This document shows, one piece after another, positions 54,381 through 61,132 of a stretch of 64,000 nucleotides of DNA (the stretch's first letter is position 1; every line of letters starts with the position of its first letter). The stretch spans positions 78,524 to 142,523 of the forward strand of contig JAJZSY010000002.1 in assembly GCA_021849425.1 (NCBI GenBank). The letters run 5' to 3'. The position numbers were made by a program, and so were the translations under genes. The DNA is from Pseudomonadota bacterium. Its GTDB lineage: Bacteria > Pseudomonadota > Alphaproteobacteria > Acetobacterales > Acetobacteraceae. The notes under the pieces are model-generated. The model was not told the origin of the DNA. It was given only the letters and a program-made list of their open reading frames with translations, and did not search any database.

Positions 54381-55289
54381 CTACTCAATGTTCTGCACCT
54401 GTTCGCGGAGCTGCTCGATCGTTGCCTTGAGGTCGAGCCCGATCGCGGTCAGCTCCAGCGAGGCGGATTTGCTGCACAGCGTGTTCGCCTCGCGGTTGAA
54501 TTCCTGCATCAGGAAGTCGAGCCGGCGGCCGACCGCCACGGCGTCGGCGAGCAGCGCGCGGGCGGCGCCGACATGCGCGTCCAGCCGGTCGAGCTCCTCG
54601 CGCACATCCGATTTCGTGGCGAGCAGCGCGATTTCCTGGGCGAGCCGCTCCTGTGGCAGCGGGTCGGCATCACCGAGCAGGTCGGCCAGCGCCGCCCGCA
54701 GCCGGGCGCGGTGCTGTGCCGCCTGTTCCGGCGCATGGGCCCGTGCTGCGGCGATCAGCCGCTGGATCGCATCGAGCAGGTCGCTGGCGATCGCGGCAAG
54801 CCTGCCGCCCTCCTCGCGCCGCGCCTGGTCGAGTGCGGCGAGGGCCGCATCGAACCCGGCCGCGAGAGTGGCGGCGAGAGCTTCCTGCTGCGCCGCCTGC
54901 GCGTCATCGGCGGCTTCATCGGCAAGGGCGGGGCGGATCACGCCGGGCAGGGCCAGCAACGCCTCGGCGCGCGGCACCATCGCCCCGGGAATCCGGTCCG
55001 ACAGCGCAAGGGCGTGGCGCAGAAACCCTTCGAGCGCCGCTTCATCCACCATCATCGCCGCTGAGGCCTCGCGCCTGAGTGTGAGCGTGGCCGAAACATT
55101 GCCGCGCTTGAGCCGCTTGCCGGCCGCATCGCGCAGCGCCGGCTCGAGCGCGTCCAGCCCCGCGGGCAGGCGCAGCCGCAGATCGAGCCCGCGGCCGTTC
55201 ACGCTGCGGATTTCCCAGACGAAGCTGGCATTGTCATGGGTGCCCGCGTGGCGGGCGAAGCCGGTCATCGAGGCGAGAGACTTTGTCAT
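54381..55289 (-). CDS. yicC: YicC-family endoribonuclease
   Basis: This YicC-like protein (302 aa) starts MTKSLASMTGFARH and has an N-terminal domain with EIRSVNGRGLDLRLRLP, an alanine-rich helical middle and the C-terminal LDFLMQEFNREANTLCSKS with the metal-binding region. YicC-type proteins are RNA-cleaving enzymes. The usual yicC-gmk order is kept here. Its ATG overlaps the ccrM stop (atga), so both are coupled. Confidence 0.92.
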   Translation of the reverse strand: MTKSLASMTGFARHAGTHDNASFVWEIRSVNGRGLDLRLRLPAGLDALEPALRDAAGKRLKRGNVSATLTLRREASAAMMVDEAALEGFLRHALALSDRIPGAMVPRAEALLALPGVIRPALADEAADDAQAAQQEALAATLAAGFDAALAALDQARREEGGRLAAIASDLLDAIQRLIAAARAHAPEQAAQHRARLRAALADLLGDADPLPQERLAQEIALLATKSDVREELDRLDAHVGAARALLADAVAVGRRLDFLMQEFNREANTLCSKSASLELTAIGLDLKATIEQLREQVQNIE

Positions 55290-56368
55290 GGGCGCAGCGT
55301 TTCGCGCACATGATCGAGGGCGACAAGCCGCCCCTCGCGCTCGACATGCCAGAAGGTCCAGCCATTGCAGCTCGCCGCATTCTGTACCGCCGCGCCAACC
55401 TGATGGATCGAACCGCGATGGGTGCCGGCGATGATGCTGGCATCGGCCGCGACGGTGGCGCTGACCCGGCGCAACCGGTCGTGCAGCACCGTGCCCGGCG
55501 GGATCATGCCCCGCTCGACCAGCACGCCGAAGGCGATGCGCGGCGCATCGCGCCGGCTCGGCATCGCTTTCGTCAGATGCGCCGGCGCCGCCCGCATCTG
55601 GCGCAGCCGGGCCCAGCCGGCCTCGACATAGGCCGGATGCCGTTCGATGCCGATGAAATGCCGGTTGAGCCGTTTGGCCACCGCCGCCGTCGTCGCCGTG
55701 CCGGAAAACGGATCGAGCACCACATCGTCAGGATTGGTCGCCGCCAGGATCACCCGGTGCAACAGCGCTTCCGGCTTCTGGGTGGGATGCAGCTTCAGCC
55801 CGTGCTGGTTGCGCAGCCGTTCGCCGCCGGTGCAGAGCGGGATCGTCCAGTCGCTGCGCATCTGGGTGTCGTCGTTCAGCGACTTCATGGCCTGGTAGTT
55901 GAAGCGGTAGCGCGACGTCCGCTCGCGCGCCGCCCAGATCAGGGTCTCGTGCGCGTTGGTGAAGCGCCGGCCGCGGAAATTCGGCATCGGGTTGGTCTTG
56001 CGCCAGATCACGTCGTTGAGGATCCAGAAACCGAGATCCTGCATGATCGCGCCGAGGCGGAAGATGTTGTGATAGGAGCCGATCACCCAGATCGTCGCGT
56101 CCTTGTGCATCAGCCGCCGCGCCTCGCCGAGCCAGGCGCGGGAGAATTCGTCATAGGCCGCGAAATCGCTGAACTTGTCCCAGTCGTCGTCGACACCGTC
56201 GACCACGCTGTCATCCGGCCGGCGAAGCTCGCCGCGCAGCTGCAGGTTATAGGGCGGATCGGCGAAGACGCAGTCGATCGATGCGTCCGGCAGCATGCGC
56301 ATCGTCTCGACGGCATCACCCAGCAGAAGCTGATCGAGCGGCAATTCGCGAATGGCGGTCAAGGGCAA
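55286..56368 (-). CDS. ccrM: CcrM-like DNA adenine methyltransferase (GANTC)
   Basis: This beta-class N6-adenine DNA methyltransferase (360 aa) resembles CcrM, which methylates GANTC late in the alphaproteobacterial cell cycle. The catalytic DPPY is at residues 37-40, and the SAM motif is DPFSGTATTA. The last 85 residues form the RAMA domain typical of CcrM. No ATG is near: I take TTG 56368 as start (TTG 56362 is the alternative). A GATTC (GANTC) site lies at 56433-56437, 65 bases upstream. Co-transcribed with yicC and gmk. Confidence 0.93.
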   Translation of the reverse strand: MPLTAIRELPLDQLLLGDAVETMRMLPDASIDCVFADPPYNLQLRGELRRPDDSVVDGVDDDWDKFSDFAAYDEFSRAWLGEARRLMHKDATIWVIGSYHNIFRLGAIMQDLGFWILNDVIWRKTNPMPNFRGRRFTNAHETLIWAARERTSRYRFNYQAMKSLNDDTQMRSDWTIPLCTGGERLRNQHGLKLHPTQKPEALLHRVILAATNPDDVVLDPFSGTATTAAVAKRLNRHFIGIERHPAYVEAGWARLRQMRAAPAHLTKAMPSRRDAPRIAFGVLVERGMIPPGTVLHDRLRRVSATVAADASIIAGTHRGSIHQVGAAVQNAASCNGWTFWHVEREGRLVALDHVRETLRP

Positions 56369-56510
56369 TTTGGGCCTCGGTTTGTCTCTCCCTCCTATAC
56401 CTGACGAACCCGCCGTAGTCGCGTCAATGCCCGATTCGCATCCGGGCGGACGAAGCGGGTTGCATCATCGGCGAATTGGGCCATCCTGCCGCAACAATGC
56501 GGAGGATTTC

Positions 56511-57281
56511 ATGCCCTACGAAATGATCATCACCGAAACCGACGGCGCCGTGGCGTTCATCCGGCTGAACCGGCCCGAGGCGCTCAACGCGCTGTGCGAC
56601 CAGCTCATGACCGAGCTGGGCGACGCGCTGCGCAGCTTCGACGCCGATGCCGCGATCCGCTGCATCGTCCTGACCGGCTCGGAACGCGCCTTCGCCGCCG
56701 GCGCCGACATCAAGGAAATGGCCGACCGCGCCTGGCCGGCAACCGGGCTCGACGATTTCATCGGCCGGTCGTGGGAGGTGGTGACCACCATGCGCAAGCC
56801 GGTGATCGCCGCGGTCGCGGGCTATGCGCTCGGTGGCGGCTGCGAGCTGGCCATGATGTGCGACATCATTCTCGCCGCCGATACCGCGAAGTTCGGCCAG
56901 CCTGAAATCGCCATCGGCGTGATCCCGGGCGCCGGCGGCACCCAGCGCCTCACCCGCGCCATCGGCAAGTCTAAGGCGATGGAAATGATCCTCACCGGCC
57001 GGATGATGGATGCCGAAGAGGCCGAACGCGCCAATCTGGTCGCCCGGGTCGTGCCGGCGGCGGAACTGATGGCGGAGGCGACGAAACTCGCGAAGCGGAT
57101 CGCCGGCATGTCGCCCGTCGCCCTTCTGCAAGCCAAGCGCAGCATCAACGCCGCCTTTGAAACCACCCTGTCCGAAGGCGTCAAATATGAGCGGGCAGCC
57201 TTCCTGCCGCTGTTCGGAACCCCGCATCAGCGCGAGGGGATGCAGGCCTTCATCGCCAAGCGCAAGCCGGATTTCGCCTGA
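56511..57281 (+). CDS. Enoyl-CoA hydratase
   Basis: This crotonase (256 aa) hydrates 2-trans-enoyl-CoA in beta-oxidation or related pathways. Both catalytic Glu are visible: GYALGGGCELAMMCD and GQPEIAIGVIPGAGGTQRL. The oxyanion motif AGADIKEMA is intact. GGAGG precedes ATG 56511. It is divergent from ccrM. FadB-type dehydrogenase domains are absent, so it is a stand-alone enzyme. Confidence 0.93.
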   Translation: MPYEMIITETDGAVAFIRLNRPEALNALCDQLMTELGDALRSFDADAAIRCIVLTGSERAFAAGADIKEMADRAWPATGLDDFIGRSWEVVTTMRKPVIAAVAGYALGGGCELAMMCDIILAADTAKFGQPEIAIGVIPGAGGTQRLTRAIGKSKAMEMILTGRMMDAEEAERANLVARVVPAAELMAEATKLAKRIAGMSPVALLQAKRSINAAFETTLSEGVKYERAAFLPLFGTPHQREGMQAFIAKRKPDFA

Positions 57282-57350
57282 CCCTGGATGTTCCCCGTCT
57301 CCCGCGCCCGGCCGTCAGCGATGCAGGCGAAGGCGATAAGAGCGGGCGCC

Positions 57351-57383
57351 GGGGCTGAAAATTCGAGGGGGCTGAAAATTCGA
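57351..57383. repeat. Two copies of a 16-bp direct repeat
   Basis: GGGGCTGAAAATTCGA is present at 57351-57366 and 57368-57383, separated by a single base (period 17). It lies in the tail-to-tail gap between enoyl-CoA hydratase and egtD. It looks like a local duplication; more copies are not visible. Confidence 0.85.
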
Positions 57384-57387
57384 AGTC

Positions 57388-58329
57388 TCAGGATCGCGAC
57401 ACCAGGAGCTGGACGGAGAACAGACGATCCGGATCCGTCCAGCTTTCGGCCACAATCCAGCCGGCCTGCGCGGCCAGCGCGGCGAAGCGGGCCTCGGAAA
57501 ACTTGTGGCTGTTCTCGGTGTGGATCGTCTCGCCGGCGGCGAAGTCGATCCTGAGCCCGGCAAGGCGCACGCTCTGCGGCACCCGACTTTCAAGATGCAT
57601 CTCGATCCGGCGAAACCTGTCATTCCACACCGCCCGGTGGCGGAACAGCGCGGGGTCGAAATCGGCCTCCGCCTCCCGGTTCAGCCGGGTGAGGATGTTG
57701 AGGTTGAACTCCGCCGTCACTCCTTCGGCATCGTCGTAGGCGGGGATCAGGATATCCAGCGATTTTTCGAGATCCACCCCGATCAGCAGCGGCGATCCGG
57801 GCCCGAGCGCCGTGCGCGCCCGGACGAGAAACGCGACCGCCTCGTCATGATCGAGATTGCCGATCGTCGATCCTGGAAAGAAGCCGAGACGCTGCAGTCC
57901 CGCAATCGCCGCCGGCAGGCGCACCGGGGCAAGAAAATCGGCGGCGAGCGGATGCACCGCGATCGCGGGATGACGCCGCCGCATCCGTGCGGCAAGCGCG
58001 GCCAGCGCCGGGGCGGCAATATCGATCGGCACATAAGCGGCGCTCTCCAGCGCCCCGAACAGCAATTCCGCCTTCTCCTCGTCGCTGGCGCCATATTCGA
58101 CCAGCGCCGCACCGGGTTCCACCCATGCGCCGAGCGCCGCCGCAACCCGCGTCAGCAAGGCGCGCTCGGTGCGCGTCGGGTAATATTCCGCGAGCCGTGT
58201 GATCGCCCCGAACAGGGCGCAGCCGGCCTCGTCATAAAACAGTTTGGGCGGAAGGCTCTTGCGCGGCGCCGTCAGCCCGGCGAGCGCCTCGGCGACGATA
58301 CCGGCCTCTGGCGATGCAAGACCCGACAC
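57388..58329 (-). CDS. egtD: L-histidine N-alpha-methyltransferase
   Basis: EgtD (313 aa) trimethylates histidine to hercynine, the first step of ergothioneine synthesis. PPKLFYDEAGCALFGAI, EYGASDEEKAELL (SAM site) and GFFPGSTIGNLDH are family hallmarks. The start is GTG 58329, three bases after the egtB stop, so the genes are a coupled pair. The protein is complete. Confidence 0.94.
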   Translation of the reverse strand: MSGLASPEAGIVAEALAGLTAPRKSLPPKLFYDEAGCALFGAITRLAEYYPTRTERALLTRVAAALGAWVEPGAALVEYGASDEEKAELLFGALESAAYVPIDIAAPALAALAARMRRRHPAIAVHPLAADFLAPVRLPAAIAGLQRLGFFPGSTIGNLDHDEAVAFLVRARTALGPGSPLLIGVDLEKSLDILIPAYDDAEGVTAEFNLNILTRLNREAEADFDPALFRHRAVWNDRFRRIEMHLESRVPQSVRLAGLRIDFAAGETIHTENSHKFSEARFAALAAQAGWIVAESWTDPDRLFSVQLLVSRS

Positions 58330-58332
58330 CGT

Positions 58333-59511
58333 TCAGCAGTCCCACGCGAGACGAAGCCCCGCGAACTGCCAGCGTTTGTCCGGATGGAAGAAGTTCCGAT
58401 AGCTCCGCCGCGCGTGCCCTTCCGGCGTTGCCATTGAAGACCCGCGGAGAACCATCTGATTTATCATGAATTTCCCATTATATTCACCGATCGCGCCGGC
58501 AACCGGCCGGAATCGCGGATAGGGGCGATAGGCGCTTTCGGTCCATTGCCAGACATATCCGGTCATCTCCGCGAGGCGCGGATCCGCCGCCGCTGCTTCC
58601 CACTCCGCCTCGGTCGGCAGTCTGGCGCCGCGCCAGCGGGCGTAGGCGTCCGCCTCATACCATGAAACATGCATCACCGGAGCGTCGGGATCGAGCCTCA
58701 GCACGCCTTCGGGGCCAAAGCTGGACCAGACATCGTTGTCGCGCCGCCAGTAGAGCGGCGCCGCCCAGCCGCCAGCGCGCGCCGCTTCCCATCCATCCGC
58801 CATCCACAGCGTGCTGGTCCGGTATCCGCCTTCCGCCATGAAGGCCAGCCAGTCGCGATTGCGTACAAGCCGGTCGGCCAGGCGATAGGGTTCCAGCCAG
58901 ACTTGATGACGGGGCCCTTCATTATCGAAATGGAACCCGGCCTCGGCGAACCCTATCTCGACGAGCCCGCCCGGAAAATCGACGAAACCTTCGCCGCCGG
59001 GCACCGCCGGCGGCCGGGTGAAATGGGGAACCGGCGCCGGAGCGAAACGGTTCTGGGCAAAGGCATGGGTGATGTCGGTAACCAGCAGTTCCTGATGCTG
59101 CTGCTCGTGATTGAGGCCAAGCACCACCAGATCGGCCGGGGCCCCGCCACGCTCGATCAGCTCCCGCATCGCGGTGTCAACATGCGCGCGATAGGCGGTC
59201 ACCCGCGCCCCCTCGGGCCGGGTGATCAGCCCGCGCTCCGGCCGTGGTTGCCGTTCACCAACCGACTCGTAATAGGAATTGAACAGGTATTGGAACGCCA
59301 GATCGAACACGCGATAGCCGGGAGCGTGGGGCAGCAACACGAACTGCTCGAAAAACCAGGTGGTGTGGGCGCGGTGCCATTTCGCCGGGCTCGCATCCGC
59401 CATCGACTGGATGCACTGATCCTCGGCGGAAAGAGCCCGCGCCAGATCCTCGGTATGGGCGCGAACTTGTTCGTATGACCGAACCAGGCCGGGCGGGGTA
59501 TAGCCATCCAT
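58333..59511 (-). CDS. egtB: Ergothioneine sulfoxide synthase
   Basis: EgtB (392 aa) is an iron enzyme joining hercynine to a thiol to make a sulfoxide. An N-terminal DinB-like domain supplies the iron ligands H49, H135 and H139 (KWHRAHTTWFF and NHEQQHQE), and a C-terminal formylglycine-like domain ends GLRLAWDC. ATG 59511 has a GGAGGG upstream; a GTG lies three bases earlier. egtA, egtC and egtE are not adjacent, suggesting cysteine rather than gamma-glutamyl-cysteine as thiol donor. Confidence 0.93.
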   Translation of the reverse strand: MDGYTPPGLVRSYEQVRAHTEDLARALSAEDQCIQSMADASPAKWHRAHTTWFFEQFVLLPHAPGYRVFDLAFQYLFNSYYESVGERQPRPERGLITRPEGARVTAYRAHVDTAMRELIERGGAPADLVVLGLNHEQQHQELLVTDITHAFAQNRFAPAPVPHFTRPPAVPGGEGFVDFPGGLVEIGFAEAGFHFDNEGPRHQVWLEPYRLADRLVRNRDWLAFMAEGGYRTSTLWMADGWEAARAGGWAAPLYWRRDNDVWSSFGPEGVLRLDPDAPVMHVSWYEADAYARWRGARLPTEAEWEAAAADPRLAEMTGYVWQWTESAYRPYPRFRPVAGAIGEYNGKFMINQMVLRGSSMATPEGHARRSYRNFFHPDKRWQFAGLRLAWDC

Positions 59512-59593
59512 CACAAATCCCTCCGATGCCTGGACCCAGACTGAACGACCGGGCGCGGTTTGTCAGCGTTTTTTTGCCGCGGAAGGCGGGGAT

Positions 59594-60613
59594 TCAGGCG
59601 GCGCCCGGCAGGCCTTTCGATGTCGAATATTCGAAGTGCAACGCCTGTTCGGGGTGAACGATCGGATGAATCGCGTGCGCCGCCATCGCGGCTTCAGAGA
59701 AACCCTGCAAGATCAGCTTCAGTTTCCCTGGATATTCCGCCACGTCACCGATCGCGAAAATCCCGCGCGTGCTGGTCTCGCACGTCGATGGTGTCACGAG
59801 AACGTGATGAAGAGAGAGTTCGAGCCCCCAGGTCGCCACCGGGCCGAGATCGGTCGCGAGGCCGAAAAACGGCAGCAGGATGTCGGCGTCGAGATGCCGT
59901 GTCGCCCCGTCGAGATCGGCGACCTCGACGCTGCCCAGCGTGCCATCGGCACCATGCAGCGCGTGGAGCTGATAGGGGATCACGAGATCGATCTCGCCCT
60001 GTGCCGCCGCCGCGGCGAGCTGGGCCGCACTTTCCGGCGCGGCGCGGAATTTCGGCCGCCGGTGCACCACGGCGATGCTGGCCGCAATGCCCCGCAGCGC
60101 CAGCGCCCAGTCCACCGCCGAATCACCGCCGCCGGCGATCACCACCCGCTTGCCGCGCAGCGCCTCGCGCCGCTTCACGTAGTATTGCACCGCACCGCTC
60201 GCCTCGTAGGCGGCGAGCCCGGCAAGGGGCGGGCGATTCGGGCCGAAGGCGCCGGCACCGGCGGCGATGATGATCGCCTTGGCGCGGACGAGATCGCCCT
60301 GGTCAGTGCCGATGGTGAAATCGCCGCAGGCGCCGGAAATCGCCGTCACCAGCCGGCCGAGCAGGCGCGGCGCGGCAAAGGGGGCGACCTGCCGCTCCAG
60401 ATTCTCGATCAACCCCGCCGCCTCGATCGCCGGCAGGGCGGGGATGTCGTAGATTGGTTTCTCCGGGTAGAGCGCGGCGCACTGGCCGCCCACCTCGCCC
60501 AGCGCATCGATCAGCACGGCGCCGAGTTTCAGCATCCCGCACTCGAAGACAGCGAACAGGCCCGCGGGGCCCGCGCCGATAATGGCCACATCTGTGGTGA
60601 TCGTCTCTGCCAT
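59594..60613 (-). CDS. Thioredoxin-reductase-like ferredoxin/flavodoxin-NADP reductase
   Basis: This 339-residue flavoprotein has two Rossmann dinucleotide folds: DVAIIGAGPAGLFAVFE for FAD near the N-terminus and VVIAGGGDSAVDWALAL for NADPH. The thioredoxin-reductase CxxC is missing, so it is the TRLF ferredoxin-NADP reductase type, which moves electrons between NADPH and ferredoxin or flavodoxin. FAIGDVAEYPGK is the C-terminal FAD motif. ATG 60613 is the start. It is divergent from tsaE. Confidence 0.9.
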   Translation of the reverse strand: MAETITTDVAIIGAGPAGLFAVFECGMLKLGAVLIDALGEVGGQCAALYPEKPIYDIPALPAIEAAGLIENLERQVAPFAAPRLLGRLVTAISGACGDFTIGTDQGDLVRAKAIIIAAGAGAFGPNRPPLAGLAAYEASGAVQYYVKRREALRGKRVVIAGGGDSAVDWALALRGIAASIAVVHRRPKFRAAPESAAQLAAAAAQGEIDLVIPYQLHALHGADGTLGSVEVADLDGATRHLDADILLPFFGLATDLGPVATWGLELSLHHVLVTPSTCETSTRGIFAIGDVAEYPGKLKLILQGFSEAAMAAHAIHPIVHPEQALHFEYSTSKGLPGAA

Positions 60614-60682
60614 GCCCCATGCGTAGCCGAAACCGCGCACGGGTCAACTTGCAAAGACCGGCTGATCGGGCAGGATCGAACA

Positions 60683-61132
60683 ATGGGGATTCGAACGATA
60701 TCGCTCGGCGGCGAGGACGCCACCGCGGCGCTTGCGCGACAACTGGCGGCACAGGCTCGCGCCGGCGACGCCCTCCTGCTCTCCGGCCCGCTTGGCGCCG
60801 GGAAATCGACCCTTGCCCGCGCCTTCATCCGCGCCCGCGCCGGCGATGCCACGCTCGACGTGCCGAGTCCGAGTTTCACCCTGGTGCAGACCTACGAACT
60901 CGATCCGCCGGTGGCGCATTTCGACCTCTGGCGCCTCGGCGGCCCGGAGGATGTCGCCGAACTCGGGCTGGATGCGGCCCTTGCCGGCATCGTCCTGATC
61001 GAGTGGCCCGACCGGCTCGGCCCCCTCGCGCCGCAGGAGGCGCTGACGATCGCGCTTGAGTGGGACGAAGGCGATCACCGCACGGCCACGATTCGCGGGC
61101 CGGACGCCCTGCTCGAAAGATTTCTGCCATGA
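60683..61132 (+). CDS. tsaE: tRNA threonylcarbamoyladenosine biosynthesis ATPase
   Basis: TsaE (149 aa) is the ATPase that supports TsaB-TsaD in making t6A at tRNA position 37. Walker A is SGPLGAGKST (about residues 34-43), and PSPSFTLVQTYE, HFDLWRLGGPEDVAELG and LIEWPDRLG are family motifs. The stop overlaps the addB ATG (atga). In many alphaproteobacteria amgK and murU lie between tsaE and addB; they are absent here. Confidence 0.93.
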   Translation: MGIRTISLGGEDATAALARQLAAQARAGDALLLSGPLGAGKSTLARAFIRARAGDATLDVPSPSFTLVQTYELDPPVAHFDLWRLGGPEDVAELGLDAALAGIVLIEWPDRLGPLAPQEALTIALEWDEGDHRTATIRGPDALLERFLP

